Made by a program: the position numbers and the translations under genes. From Akkermansia sp. (GTDB taxonomy: Bacteria; Verrucomicrobiota; Verrucomicrobiia; Verrucomicrobiales; Akkermansiaceae), in assembly GCA_017546445.1 (NCBI GenBank), contig JAFYWX010000014.1:1-64000 (forward strand): a DNA stretch of 64,000 nt, given 5' to 3'. Under the pieces are notes generated by a model that did no database searches, was not told where the DNA came from, and saw only the letters and a program-made list of their open reading frames with translations. Of the stretch, positions 16,565 to 25,019 are shown in pieces. Every line of letters begins with the position of its first letter. The first letter of the stretch is position 1.

Positions 16565-16604
16565 CAGAAAGGCTCTGGGATAAATCTCAGAGCCTTTCTG
16601 CATT
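16565..16604 (+). terminator. Rubrerythrin terminator
   Basis: A perfect 13-bp stem CAGAAAGGCTCTG / CAGAGCCTTTCTG (16565-16600) is followed by a repetitive T-rich stretch (GCATTTTGCGTTTTGCATTTC). The tract also supplies the -35 box of the next gene. Confidence 0.85.
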
Positions 16605-16611
16605 TTGCGTT

Positions 16612-16640
16612 TTGCATTTCGCGTTCTTTTATGTTATGGT
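16612..16640 (+). promoter_or_regulatory. Promoter of the SMUG-type gene
   Basis: TTGCAT (16612-16617), 17-bp spacer, TATGGT (16635-16640), then AGGCGC (6 bases) before the ATG. Confidence 0.45.
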
Positions 16641-16646
16641 AGGCGC

Positions 16647-17381
16647 ATGCAGAGAGAACAGCTGATTGCCGCCGCAAAGGAATTGAGCCGCGAGGTGAGT
16701 GCCCTGGAGTTTGCCGCCCCGGTGGCCTATACCTATAACCCGCTTGATTATGCCTGGGAGGGGCATGAGGCCTATATCCGCAAATTCGGTGCCGGGCAGA
16801 AAGATGTGCTGTATCTGGGTATGAATCCGGGGCCCTTCGGCATGGCTCAGACCGGCGTTCCCTTTGGCGAGATTGCGGCGGTCACGCTGTGGATGGGTAT
16901 CACCGCCTCGGTGGGAAGCCCGGAGCAGACGCACCCGAAGCGCCCGGTGCAGGGCTTTGCCTGTCCGCGTTCGGAGGTGAGCGGTCGCCGTCTCTGGGGC
17001 CTGTTCGAGGATATGTACGGCACGGCGGAGGAATTTTTCAAGCATGCCTATGTGGCCAACTACTGCCCGCTCATCTGGATGAGCGAGACCGGCGCCAACA
17101 TTACCCCCACCCAGCTGCCCAAGAGCCAGGTGGAGGCCCTGGATGCCGCCTGCCAGCGCCACTTGGTGCGTCTGATTGAGATTCTGCGGCCGAAGGTGCT
17201 CATCGGCGTGGGTGGTTATGCCCTGAAACAGCTGGAGTTGGCTGCTGCTGCACTGCCGGAGATGAGTTTCACCCTGGGTACCATGCTGCACCCGAGCCCG
17301 GCAAGCCCGGTGGCCAATAAGCACTGGCCCGCCCGCCCGAAGGAACAGATTCAGGCCATTCTGGCCCAGGCAGGGCTGTGA
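16647..17381 (+). CDS. Uracil-DNA glycosylase, SMUG1-like
   Basis: A 244-residue base-excision repair enzyme of the SMUG family, which removes uracil and oxidised pyrimidines from DNA. The diagnostic catalytic motif LGMNPGPFGMAQTGVPFGE lies at about residues 54-72. The second active-site motif, LHPSPASP, is near residue 216. YVANYCPLIWMS and KVLIGVGGYAL complete the alpha/beta core. SMUG enzymes are common in vertebrates and occur sporadically in bacteria. Start is ATG 16647, six bases after a -10 box. Confidence 0.9.
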   Translation: MQREQLIAAAKELSREVSALEFAAPVAYTYNPLDYAWEGHEAYIRKFGAGQKDVLYLGMNPGPFGMAQTGVPFGEIAAVTLWMGITASVGSPEQTHPKRPVQGFACPRSEVSGRRLWGLFEDMYGTAEEFFKHAYVANYCPLIWMSETGANITPTQLPKSQVEALDAACQRHLVRLIEILRPKVLIGVGGYALKQLELAAAALPEMSFTLGTMLHPSPASPVANKHWPARPKEQIQAILAQAGL

Positions 17382-17382
17382 A

Positions 17383-17480
17383 ATGCAGATTTGGCAACGC
17401 AGAATGCAGAATTGAAAGTGCGTGTGCGACATACGCTGTACCAGAAAACAAAATCACCTGAGAAATTTCAGGTGATTTTC
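17383..17480. repeat. Gene-end repeat unit, copy 1, with mntP terminator
   Basis: This unit contains GCAGATTT, ACGCAGAAT, GTGTGCG and then the hairpin AAAATCACCTGA/TCAGGTGATTTT (17450-17479). The same parts, in the same order and spacing, recur at 32615-32713. On the minus strand the hairpin is followed by GTTTTC, so it can end mntP transcription. Confidence 0.65.
17450..17479 (-). terminator. mntP terminator
   Basis: A 12-bp perfect stem with a 6-nt loop (GAAATT on the + strand), followed on the minus strand by TGTTTTC. It lies about 70 bp after the mntP stop. Confidence 0.7.
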
Positions 17481-17549
17481 ATTACCTCGTGCAGCCGGAA
17501 GGCTGCGCGCTGACTGGTCATTCTGCATTCTGAAATCTGCGTTCTGCCT

Positions 17550-18116
17550 TCATACCAGGTTCTGCACGCCGAGGCCAATGAGCAGGACACCCGCGGCGGT
17601 TTCAAGCCAGCGGGTGGGCAGGTGGTGCAGCAGGCGGGCGCAGTGGAAAGAGAGCAGAGCACATACAAAGGTGATACCGCCGATGATGCTCACCGCCGTG
17701 GTGAGGTTAAGCTCCGGGCCGCCGAGGTTGCCCAGCGCCATGCAGGCGCCCACGGCCAGCGCATCGATGCTGGTGGCAATACCCACCAGAATGAGCCCCC
17801 AGAATCCTAGGGCCGTGGCGGCTATTTCCGCCTCCTCTTCCTCACTTTGCCAGGCTTTGTAAATGATGCTGCCGCCCAGCGCGCCGAATACCAGCAGCAC
17901 AATCCAGGGTGCCCAGGTGCTTACCACCGAGCGGAGCGCCTCACCGCCCAGATACCCCAGCAGCGGCATGCCGGCCTGAAAAGCACCCACCGACAACGCC
18001 AGCCACAGCGCAGCGCGACCGCGCCCCTTGCGCAGCACCATGCCGTACGAAAAGGCGTAAACTGTTGCGTCTACGGCGAGGGCCAGAGCAATGAGGGTGA
18101 TTTCCAGATAGTTCAT
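17550..18116 (-). CDS. mntP: Manganese efflux pump MntP
   Basis: A 188-residue six-helix inner-membrane protein that exports Mn2+. It shows the internal two-fold repeat of the family, each half with a conserved acidic motif: ALAVDATVYAFSYG (about 12-25) and GIATSIDALAVGACMALG (about 112-129). An acidic loop EEEEAEIAA joins the halves. The promoter lies 12 bases before the ATG, so there is no room for the Mn-sensing yybP-ykoY riboswitch often found upstream of this gene in other bacteria. Confidence 0.94.
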   Translation of the reverse strand: MNYLEITLIALALAVDATVYAFSYGMVLRKGRGRAALWLALSVGAFQAGMPLLGYLGGEALRSVVSTWAPWIVLLVFGALGGSIIYKAWQSEEEEAEIAATALGFWGLILVGIATSIDALAVGACMALGNLGGPELNLTTAVSIIGGITFVCALLSFHCARLLHHLPTRWLETAAGVLLIGLGVQNLV

Positions 18117-18128
18117 AAGCGGGCGCGC

Positions 18129-18157
18129 ATCATATCAGAGGGCGCGGATATAGTCAA
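18129..18157 (-). promoter_or_regulatory. mntP promoter
   Basis: Minus-strand TTGACT, 17-bp spacer, TATGAT, then GCGCGCCCGCTT (12 bases) to the ATG. Confidence 0.6.
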
Positions 18158-18244
18158 GGGAATGTGAATGCCAGGGGAAAGGGCTGATGATAGGCGATTC
18201 ATTGGGAAAAATCCATTTGTTGGCCATAGAGTGGAGTTTTGTTC

Positions 18245-18273
18245 TTGAAAAATGCAGCTTTTTGCGGTTCAAT
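18245..18273 (+). promoter_or_regulatory. Promoter of the lipoprotein-hflX-ldt-comM operon
   Basis: TTGAAA (18245-18250), 17-bp spacer, TTCAAT (18268-18273), then AGGGGGGC (8 bases) and the ATG. The -10 box is weak. Confidence 0.4.
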
Positions 18274-18281
18274 AGGGGGGC

Positions 18282-18410
18282 ATGAAAACACTTGCTATAA
18301 TTATGTCCGCGACGGTTGTGCTGCTGGGGTTCTCCTCTTGCGCTGAATGCCCTTGCAAAAAATGGCAGAGGGTTACTACGCCGATACATACGACGAAAAG
18401 CTTTGATTAA
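18282..18410 (+). CDS. Small lipoprotein (42 residues)
   Basis: A 42-codon gene starting at ATG 18282 and ending TAA 18410. It encodes MKTLAIIMSATVVLLG followed by FSSC: a hydrophobic signal segment and a lipobox-like FSSC with Cys20, so the mature lipoprotein would be only about 23 residues. Two more cysteines lie in AECPCKKW. It ends 8 bp before hflX and appears to be the operon head. A tiny entericidin-like lipoprotein is one possibility, but there is no clear homology. lspA, needed to process it, is at 46.9 kb. Confidence 0.6.
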   Translation: MKTLAIIMSATVVLLGFSSCAECPCKKWQRVTTPIHTTKSFD

Positions 18411-18418
18411 AGACGCTT

Positions 18419-19729
18419 ATGTCCTTTGAGATACGCGAGAAACCGGAGATGGTGGAACGGGCCTTGCTGGTGGGCCTGGGCATGCCGGGGGATTCCCGCC
18501 GGGAGCGTTCGGCGCTGCTGGCTGAACTGGAAGACCTGGTGAGCAATCTCGGTATCGGCATTGTCGGCTCTATGCTGGAATTCACCCGTGAGGTGCAGGC
18601 CAAGTATCTGTGCGGTATCGGCAAGGCGGAGGAAATTCGCGCTAAGGTGCAGGAGCTTAATGCTGACTGCCTGATTTTCGATAACCTGCTTTCCCCCAGT
18701 CAGCAGCGTGAGTGGGAAAAACTGGCGGATGTTACCGTGATTGACCGTGAAGAGGTCATCCTTGACATCTTTGCCAAGCGCGCCCGCACCCGCGAGGCTG
18801 TGATGCAGGTGGATCTGGCTCGCATGCAGTATGCCCTGCCGCGTATGACCGGCATGTGGAAGCACCTGGACCGCCAGCGCGGCGGTAGTGGTGGCGGCAA
18901 GGGCGGCGGCGCAGCTGCCCGCGGTGAGGGTGAAAAACAGATTGAAGTAGACCGCCGTCTCGCCCGCGAGCGTATCGAAGCTATTCGCGATGAGCTGGAG
19001 CAGGTGCGCAAGCAGCGCGGCACCCAGCGCAAGGAGCGCACCCGCCAGGGGATTCCCACGGCTGCCATTGTGGGCTATACCAATGCCGGCAAGAGCTCCC
19101 TGCTGAACCTCATTACCGGGGCAGGGGTGCTGGCGCAGAATATCCTCTTTGCCACGCTGGAGACCACCAGTCGTAAAATAGAACTGCCTGATGGCCAGCC
19201 GCTGGTGATGACCGATACGGTAGGCTTCATCCGCAACCTGCCCCACCGCCTGGTAGAGGCCTTCAAATCCACGCTGGAAGAAGCCGTGCTGGCTGATTTT
19301 CTGATTCAGGTGGTGGACGCCAGTGACGACGACGCCCTTCGCCACTACGAGACCACCTGTGAGGTGCTGGCCAGCCTGGGTGCCCAGGATAAGCCCATGG
19401 TGGTGGTGTGGAACAAGTGTGACCTTATTCCTGAGGACGTGCGCGAGGTGACCTTGGAGGCACTTTCCGCCAAGCTGAGCTGCCCGAGCCTGAGCATGAG
19501 CGTGAAGGATGGCCAGGGCGTGGAGGCCCTGATGGCAGCCTGCGTGGAGATGCTCTCCCACCGCGTGGATCGCCAGACCTACCGCATTCCGCTTGCCGAA
19601 AGCCGGCTCATAGCCATCATGCACCGTGATGGCAAGGTGCTTAGTACTGAATACGAGGGCAATGATGCTATTGTGGAAGCTATCCTGCCCCGTGAGTTTG
19701 CTTCCCGTATATCTTCTTACCGCATATGA
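18419..19729 (+). CDS. hflX: Ribosome-associated GTPase HflX
   Basis: A 436-residue GTPase that splits stalled or heat-damaged ribosomes. The N-terminal HflX domain (about 1-195) contains LCGIGKAEEIRAKV and DNLLSPSQQREWEK, and ends in a glycine-rich loop (GGSGGGKGGG) and a coiled coil. G-domain motifs are G1 GYTNAGKSSLL (about 219-229), G3 DTVGFIRNLPH and G4 NKCD. It overlaps the L,D-transpeptidase gene by 4 bp (ATGA). Confidence 0.96.
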   Translation: MSFEIREKPEMVERALLVGLGMPGDSRRERSALLAELEDLVSNLGIGIVGSMLEFTREVQAKYLCGIGKAEEIRAKVQELNADCLIFDNLLSPSQQREWEKLADVTVIDREEVILDIFAKRARTREAVMQVDLARMQYALPRMTGMWKHLDRQRGGSGGGKGGGAAARGEGEKQIEVDRRLARERIEAIRDELEQVRKQRGTQRKERTRQGIPTAAIVGYTNAGKSSLLNLITGAGVLAQNILFATLETTSRKIELPDGQPLVMTDTVGFIRNLPHRLVEAFKSTLEEAVLADFLIQVVDASDDDALRHYETTCEVLASLGAQDKPMVVVWNKCDLIPEDVREVTLEALSAKLSCPSLSMSVKDGQGVEALMAACVEMLSHRVDRQTYRIPLAESRLIAIMHRDGKVLSTEYEGNDAIVEAILPREFASRISSYRI

Positions 19730-20379
19730 AATACCTGATTCCCGTTCTGTCATTGTTACTGGTTGCTTGCAGCCCGTCTCCTGAGAAAATACAGGCCCAT
19801 AACCTGGCCAAACGCCTCCGTGCGGAGCATGCTGCTCAGTATGTCCGCAAGCCGAAGCCGAAACCCTGTACCTTCGAGGATTTTATTGTAAATCCGCAAT
19901 ACCGCACTACTCCCGATATGTGGAGCGTTGCGGGCTTGAAGAAGGTATATGCACCTGATAATTCGTATGTGGAAATCCTTCTGGCTACTCAGCGTGGGCG
20001 TCTGTATGTCGATGGCAAGATTGCTTTGGATTTCCCCATTTGTTCTGGCCGCATCGGTGGTCAGGAAACACCGAAGGGTAGTTTCCGTATTTCTCAGAAG
20101 TCGGCAAATCATCGTTCGAACAGGTATGGTTCCTTCATGAGCCGAGATCGCTCCATCGTCATGAAGGGAGATGTCTCTGCAAATGATAAGCGCCCCGCCA
20201 ATTCTGTGTTTGTGGGTGCGCAAATGCCGTATTGGTTGCGTTTCAATGGTCCCATTGGTTTGCATGTAGGCACCGTATATCGTCAGGGTGCTTCTCATGG
20301 CTGTGTACGCGTGCCGGTGGAGGCTGGTGTTATTCTGTTCGAAAAGTTGTCTGTAGGTTCCAAGGTGATTGTTAAATAA
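19726..20379 (+). CDS. L,D-transpeptidase lipoprotein (YkuD domain)
   Basis: A 217-residue exported enzyme that forms 3-3 peptidoglycan cross-links or attaches proteins to the wall. The N-terminus MKYLIPVLSLLLVACSPS is a lipoprotein signal with lipobox LVAC (Cys15). The YkuD catalytic motif spans GLHVGTVYRQGASHGCVRVP near residues 180-200, with the active-site Cys in SHGCVR. A GGQETPKGSFRIS strand precedes it. It overlaps hflX by 4 bp and is 3 bp from comM. Tethering to the outer or inner membrane cannot be decided from the +2 residue (Ser) alone. Confidence 0.92.
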   Translation: MKYLIPVLSLLLVACSPSPEKIQAHNLAKRLRAEHAAQYVRKPKPKPCTFEDFIVNPQYRTTPDMWSVAGLKKVYAPDNSYVEILLATQRGRLYVDGKIALDFPICSGRIGGQETPKGSFRISQKSANHRSNRYGSFMSRDRSIVMKGDVSANDKRPANSVFVGAQMPYWLRFNGPIGLHVGTVYRQGASHGCVRVPVEAGVILFEKLSVGSKVIVK

Positions 20380-20382
20380 CCC

Positions 20383-21948
20383 ATGATTAAGCGCTTGTTT
20401 TCTGCTGCGGTGGAGGGTATCAGCGGCTATGAAGTTCAGGTGGAAGTTGATGCCCGCCCTGTGGAAGATACAGGCCGTATTTCAGTGGTCGGGCTTCCTG
20501 ATGCAGCTGTACGCGAGAGCGTACAGCGCGTCACCGCTGCGCTGACCAACAGCAATTTCTTTCGCCCGGGTGATTTGATGGTGACGGTGAATCTGGCCCC
20601 GGCAGATATCCGCAAGCAAGGGCCTGGTTTTGACCTGCCTATTGCCCTGGCGTTGGAAATGGCCATTCAGACTAATTACCGCGATGTGCCGGAGTCTTTC
20701 AAGCGCCGTGTGCCCACGGGGCTGGATTCCTGGTGCTTTGTGGGTGAGCTGGCGCTGGATGGTGTGGTGCGCGGTGTGCGTGGTGTGCTGCCCCTGGCGG
20801 TGGCTGCGCGGGATGCCGGGCGAACCTGCATGATGGTATCGCCGGAGAATGCGGCAGAGGCTGCTGTGGTGGAAGGGATTACGGTGTATGCTGTGGCCAC
20901 CCTGCGCGAGGCGTGGGATGTGCTGGTGAATCCCTCCAAATTTTCTCCCTATGTTCTGCCGGATGACGTGCCGCCGCTGCCTGCAGCGGTTGATTTTGAT
21001 GAAGTGAAGGGGCAGCCCTATGCCCGCCGCGCCATGGAGATTGCGGCGGCGGGTGGGCATAACCTGCTTATGTGCGGCAGCCCGGGCAGCGGTAAAAGCA
21101 TGCTGGCCTGCCGTCTGCCCACGATTCTGCCCCCGCTCACGCAGGAGGAAGCCCTGGAGGCCAGTACCATTCATTCCGTGTGCGGCCAGTTGCCGCGTTC
21201 CGGTGGCTTGCTGAGTTACCGCCCCTTCCGCAGCCCGCACCACACTATTTCGGACGTGGGGCTCATGGGCGGCGGCTCGCATATCACCCCCGGTGAGATA
21301 TCACTGGCTCACCATGGTGTGCTCTTTCTGGATGAGCTGCCGGAGTTTTCCCGGCGCACGCTGGAAACCCTGCGCCAGCCGCTGGAAAGTGGCACGGTGA
21401 CCATCTCCCGCGCCTCGGGCAGCATGGATTTTCCCTGCGCCTTCATGTTCATAGCGGCCATGAATCCGTGCCCCTGCGGTTACCTGGGCGACCCGCGTCA
21501 CCGCTGCCGCTGCAGCCCGGCGGATGTTGTACGCTACCGTAAGAAGATTTCCGGCCCCTTGCTGGATCGCTTTGATATGGTGATTGAAGTGCCGCCGGTG
21601 GACCCTGCCAGCCTGCTGAGCAAGCCGGATGGCGAGAGCAGCGCGGTCATCCTGGCCCGTGTGATGGAGGCGCGCGCCAGACAGGCTGCGCGCTATGCCG
21701 GCACCGGGGTGAGCTGCAATGCCCGCCTGAGCAGCAAGATGCTGCGCCAGCATTGTCCCCTTACGCCGCCGCAGCAGCAGATGCTGCTGGATGCTGTGGC
21801 TCAGCTGGGGCTTTCTGCCCGCGCGTTTGATCGTATTCTGCGCGTGGCCCGTACCATTGCCGACCTGGCAGGGTGCGAGATTCCTACGGATGCCCACCTC
21901 TACGAGGCTATCCAGTTCCGCCAGTTTGAAAGCCAGCTGCGCGGCTGA
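20383..21948 (+). CDS. comM: ComM/YifB-family Mg-chelatase-like ATPase
   Basis: A 521-residue AAA+ helicase-like protein. In Vibrio, ComM drives branch migration during natural transformation. The N-terminal domain (about 1-170) has GLPDAAVRESVQRVTAAL and NLAPADIRKQGPGFDLPIAL. The Walker A motif is MCGSPGSGKSMLA near residue 232, Walker B is GVLFLDELPEF near 310, and a cysteine-rich insert MNPCPCGYLGDPRHRCRCSP follows. comF at 30.3 kb is a second competence-associated gene. It meets the next gene tail to tail with no spacer. Confidence 0.93.
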   Translation: MIKRLFSAAVEGISGYEVQVEVDARPVEDTGRISVVGLPDAAVRESVQRVTAALTNSNFFRPGDLMVTVNLAPADIRKQGPGFDLPIALALEMAIQTNYRDVPESFKRRVPTGLDSWCFVGELALDGVVRGVRGVLPLAVAARDAGRTCMMVSPENAAEAAVVEGITVYAVATLREAWDVLVNPSKFSPYVLPDDVPPLPAAVDFDEVKGQPYARRAMEIAAAGGHNLLMCGSPGSGKSMLACRLPTILPPLTQEEALEASTIHSVCGQLPRSGGLLSYRPFRSPHHTISDVGLMGGGSHITPGEISLAHHGVLFLDELPEFSRRTLETLRQPLESGTVTISRASGSMDFPCAFMFIAAMNPCPCGYLGDPRHRCRCSPADVVRYRKKISGPLLDRFDMVIEVPPVDPASLLSKPDGESSAVILARVMEARARQAARYAGTGVSCNARLSSKMLRQHCPLTPPQQQMLLDAVAQLGLSARAFDRILRVARTIADLAGCEIPTDAHLYEAIQFRQFESQLRG

Positions 21949-22896
21949 TTACTTGCCCAGGCGCTCGCGGAAATAGGCAATAGTGCGGTCGAGACCTTCC
22001 GTCAGCGGGATGGTGGGGGCCCAGTCGAGCACGGCCCCGGCCAGAGTGATATCGGGTCTGCGCTGGGTGGGGTCATCGGAGGGCAGGGGCCGCTGCACCA
22101 GTTTGCTCGGGGAGTCAATCTTGCTCAGCACCATATCAGCCAGCTGGCGGATGGTGAACTCTCCGGGGTTGCCCAGATTCACCGGGCCGGTGAACCCCTT
22201 GGAATTCTCCATCATGCGAACCATACCTTCGATGAGGTCGTCGATATACTGGAAGGAGCGGGTCTGCTGGCCCTCGCCGTAGATGGTGATATCCTCACCA
22301 CGCAGTGCTTGGCAGATGAAGTTGGACACCACGCGCCCGTCTTCCGGGTTCATCAGCGGGCCGTAGGTATTGAAAATGCGAATCACACGGATATCCACCC
22401 CCTCATGGCGGTGGTAGTCAAAGAAAAGGCTTTCTGCACAGCGCTTGCCTTCATCATAACAGGCGCGGATGCCGATGGGGTTTACATTGCCACGGTAGCT
22501 TTCTACCTGCGGGTGCACCAGGGGTTCGCCGTAGACCTCGGAGGTGGAGCTGAGCAGGATGCGGGCCCCGTGCTTCTTGGCCAGGTCAAGCATATTCAGT
22601 GCACCCAGCACGCAGGTCTTGGTGGTGAAGATGGAGCGTGCGTTCTGGTAGGCAGGGGGCGAGGCCGGGCAGGCCAGGTTATAGATGCGATCCAGCTTTT
22701 CCGGGCATTCGTAGGGGAAAATCACATCATGCCCCACAAAATGGAACCGGGGATTCTCCATGAGGTCTTTCACGTTATCCAGCGAGCCGGTGTAGTTGTT
22801 ATCCAGACAAATAACCCGATGCCCGTCTGCAATGAGACGGTAACAAAGATTAGCCCCTACAAAACCAGTGCCGCCAGTAACGAGAATATTCAACAT
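21949..22896 (-). CDS. UDP-glucuronate decarboxylase (UDP-xylose synthase) type SDR
   Basis: A 315-residue extended short-chain dehydrogenase. The Rossmann motif [14 protein letters not shown] is at the N-terminus and the catalytic YxxxK is YDEGKR near residues 147-152. Segments [23 protein letters not shown] and [18 protein letters not shown] closely match UDP-glucuronate decarboxylases, which make UDP-xylose for surface glycans. dTDP-glucose 4,6-dehydratase or another nucleotide-sugar epimerase is less likely. It lies 15 kb from the polysaccharide locus and has its own promoter. Confidence 0.85.
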   Translation of the reverse strand: MLNILVTGGTGFVGANLCYRLIADGHRVICLDNNYTGSLDNVKDLMENPRFHFVGHDVIFPYECPEKLDRIYNLACPASPPAYQNARSIFTTKTCVLGALNMLDLAKKHGARILLSSTSEVYGEPLVHPQVESYRGNVNPIGIRACYDEGKRCAESLFFDYHRHEGVDIRVIRIFNTYGPLMNPEDGRVVSNFICQALRGEDITIYGEGQQTRSFQYIDDLIEGMVRMMENSKGFTGPVNLGNPGEFTIRQLADMVLSKIDSPSKLVQRPLPSDDPTQRRPDITLAGAVLDWAPTIPLTEGLDRTIAYFRERLGK

Positions 22897-22908
22897 AGCT
22901 ACGCAGGT

Positions 22909-22937
22909 ATTTTATACCTCCACGGCGAGGAAAGCAA
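22909..22937 (-). promoter_or_regulatory. Promoter of the UDP-xylose synthase-type gene
   Basis: Minus-strand TTGCTT, 17-bp spacer, TAAAAT, then 12 bases to the ATG. It is back to back with the mrp promoter, with 14 bp between the two -35 boxes. Confidence 0.5.
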
Positions 22938-22951
22938 GACAAATGTTAGGC

Positions 22952-22980
22952 TTGCGTCGTCATAACGGTAGTGGTAGAAT
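22952..22980 (+). promoter_or_regulatory. mrp promoter, probably leaderless
   Basis: TTGCGT (22952-22957), 17-bp spacer, TAGAAT (22975-22980), then CATCCCC (7 bases) and the ATG. Confidence 0.55.
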
Positions 22981-22987
22981 CATCCCC

Positions 22988-24067
22988 ATGAGCGAGACAA
23001 AATTGACGCCGGAATTGGTACGGGCCGCACTGACGACGGTGAAGTACCCCGGTTTCAGCCGTGATATTGTGGCATTCGGGCTGGTGAAGAATATCAAGGT
23101 AAGCCCGGAGGGACGCGTGGATGTGGAACTCCGCGTGGAAAGTAAGAATTCTGATGTGCCGCGCTATGTGTATGAACGCGTGGTGAGTGTGCTGCAGGAG
23201 CTGCCCGGTGTGATCTCGCACGATGTGCAGATGGAGCACCGCGCTCCTGAGCAGAAAAAGGCCGAACTCGAGGCAGGTGATAACCCGGATGACTGGAAAT
23301 CCAGCGTGCCCGGTGTGAAGCATGTGATTGCTGTGGCCTCCGGTAAGGGGGGCGTGGGTAAGAGCACGGTTTCCGGCAACCTGGCGGTGGCCCTGGCTAA
23401 GCTGGGCTATAAGGTGGGCTTGCTTGACCTGGATTTGTACGGCCCCTCCATGGCGCTGATGTTCGGCACGAATGAGCGCCCCGGCTGCAGTGATAAAGAG
23501 CAGTTTCTGCCGGTGGATGCTCATGGCGTGAAGCTCCTCTCCATGGCCCTGCTGGTGGATGGTGATACGCCGCTGGCGGTGCGCGGCCCCCTGGCTACCC
23601 GCTACGTGCAGCAGTTCCTGCGCGATGTGGAGTGGGGTGGCCTGGATTTCCTGATTCTGGACATGCCCCCCGGCACGGGCGATATTCAGCTTACTATCGT
23701 GCAGACTGTGACTCTGGCCGGTGCGGTCATTGTGACCACGCCGCAGGAGGTGGCGCTTATCGATGCCCGCAAGGCCGTGGGCCTGTTCCAGCGCGTGAAT
23801 ACGCCGATTCTGGGTATTGTGGAGAATATGAGCTACTTCCACTGCCCCAGCGATAACCAGATTTACCATATCTTCGGCGAGGGCGGTGGCGAGCGCGAGG
23901 CTCAGAAACTCGGCGTGCCGCTGCTGGGTAAGCTGCCGCTGGATACCCGCACCCGCGCCTGCGGTGATGAGGGTACCCCGGTGGCGCTGGAAGAGCCGGA
24001 GACCAATCCGGTGTCTGCTGCCTTCCGTGATGTAGCTGCCAGACTGGCCGAATCGCTGGGAATGTAA
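22988..24067 (+). CDS. Mrp/NBP35-type Fe-S cluster carrier ATPase
   Basis: A 359-residue scaffold/carrier for iron-sulfur cluster assembly. The N-terminal MIP18/DUF59 domain (about 1-80) is followed by a P-loop ATPase with deviant Walker A GKGGVGKSTVSGNLA near residues 117-131 and DLDLYGPSM and DMPPGTGD motifs. The C-terminal CxxC that normally bridges a [4Fe-4S] cluster between two subunits is reduced to a single cysteine (YFHCPSDNQ, Cys then Ser-Asp). Start at ATG 22988 follows the promoter; the frame is open 40 codons further upstream. Confidence 0.93.
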   Translation: MSETKLTPELVRAALTTVKYPGFSRDIVAFGLVKNIKVSPEGRVDVELRVESKNSDVPRYVYERVVSVLQELPGVISHDVQMEHRAPEQKKAELEAGDNPDDWKSSVPGVKHVIAVASGKGGVGKSTVSGNLAVALAKLGYKVGLLDLDLYGPSMALMFGTNERPGCSDKEQFLPVDAHGVKLLSMALLVDGDTPLAVRGPLATRYVQQFLRDVEWGGLDFLILDMPPGTGDIQLTIVQTVTLAGAVIVTTPQEVALIDARKAVGLFQRVNTPILGIVENMSYFHCPSDNQIYHIFGEGGGEREAQKLGVPLLGKLPLDTRTRACGDEGTPVALEEPETNPVSAAFRDVAARLAESLGM

Positions 24068-24091
24068 GTGGGTATAATGCATTCTTACCGT

Positions 24092-24120
24092 TTGACAGTG
24101 GTGCCGCAGTGTGCTATTCT
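24092..24120 (+). promoter_or_regulatory. Promoter of the secreted gene pair
   Basis: TTGACA (24092-24097), 17-bp spacer and TATTCT (24115-24120), with 11 bases to ATG 24132. This supports ATG 24132 rather than ATG 24147 as the start. Confidence 0.55.
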
Positions 24121-24131
24121 TCCAAGTGTAC

Positions 24132-24575
24132 ATGAACTTTTCCGCTATGCGTAATCTTTTCTTCCTGCTTGTTGCTGCAGTCGGGGTGGCTGTGGTTGCT
24201 CCCGCTCCGGTCTATGCCCGGAACGATGATGATGATAAGAAAACTAAAAAGGCGCCTGTGCACCAGGCGAACCTGACCCGTGCGTTTGCATCTGAAATCA
24301 AGGCGTTGACCGAGGCTGAGACGATGCTCAAGACCATATCCGATGAGAAGAGTGCCAAGGCCGTGAAGGTCAAGCTCATGCACAAGTTCTCCCTGCTGCG
24401 CCCCATTAATGGCGGCACGGAGGCTCAGTTGCTGGAACTGGCCCGCGCCCAGAACCGCGTCAGCGCGGTGATGTGGGATCTGAAAAAGGAACCCTACTTC
24501 GAGACGGCAGAACTTCAGCAGCTCTGGACTGTGATGACCCACCACTATGCCCGCCGCTCGGCCGGGGCCAGATAA
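24132..24575 (+). CDS. Exported helical protein of unknown function
   Basis: A 147-residue protein with a Sec signal peptide (MNFSAMRNLFFLLVAAVGVA, cleavage likely after VYA near residue 28). An acidic/basic cluster NDDDDKKTKKAP follows, then a helical domain of about 100 residues (ASEIKALTEAETMLKTIS). No family is recognised. The last codon is followed directly by the ATG of the next gene, so the two are coupled. If translation began at ATG 24147 the signal peptide would still be intact. Confidence 0.65.
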   Translation: MNFSAMRNLFFLLVAAVGVAVVAPAPVYARNDDDDKKTKKAPVHQANLTRAFASEIKALTEAETMLKTISDEKSAKAVKVKLMHKFSLLRPINGGTEAQLLELARAQNRVSAVMWDLKKEPYFETAELQQLWTVMTHHYARRSAGAR

Positions 24576-25019
24576 ATGAGGCGCTGGCTGCTCATTCTTT
24601 TCCTTGCACCGGTGGCATATGCCTCGCTGCTGGATGCAGATACCCCTGTAACGCTGGATACGGGGGAATTGTCCCGCATATGGCAGGAGGTCCGCAGTGG
24701 GGCCTCCTCATCATCTCCTGCGGCGGGGGATGCCTGGCAGTCTGCCATGCTGGCAGAGGATGCGGAGCTGACCCGCGTGCTGTTGCTTGTCTGGCTGCAG
24801 GGGCAGAATCCGCTGCTGCCGCTGGCGGCACATGCAAAGGATTATGCTGAGGCTGTTTCCTTGCACATGAAGGCCATGTGCGGCTGGAGAGAGGCTTGCA
24901 AAACTCTCGCTCTGGCGTATCGGGTCGGCCAGCTGGGGGCTCTGCAGCTGGCGGTCTGCGAACAAAAGGCCCGCTGGTATGAGCAGCGGGCCGTTACGGT
25001 TGAAAATCTGACGAAGTAA
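24576..25019 (+). CDS. Exported protein of unknown function
   Basis: A 147-residue protein with signal peptide MRRWLLILFLAPVAYASLLD (cleavage likely after YAS). The rest is helical with regular spacing (AHAKDYAEAVSLHMKAM, WREACKTLALAYRVGQLGAL), reminiscent of a single Sel1/TPR-like helical pair, but too short to assign. It starts immediately after the stop codon of the preceding exported protein, and the two probably act together in the periplasm. Confidence 0.62.
   Translation: MRRWLLILFLAPVAYASLLDADTPVTLDTGELSRIWQEVRSGASSSSPAAGDAWQSAMLAEDAELTRVLLLVWLQGQNPLLPLAAHAKDYAEAVSLHMKAMCGWREACKTLALAYRVGQLGALQLAVCEQKARWYEQRAVTVENLTK

Noticed and set aside
18117-18281. yybP-ykoY manganese riboswitch upstream of mntP
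   Set aside because: The predicted promoter leaves only 12 bases before the start codon, and no conserved riboswitch stem is visible.
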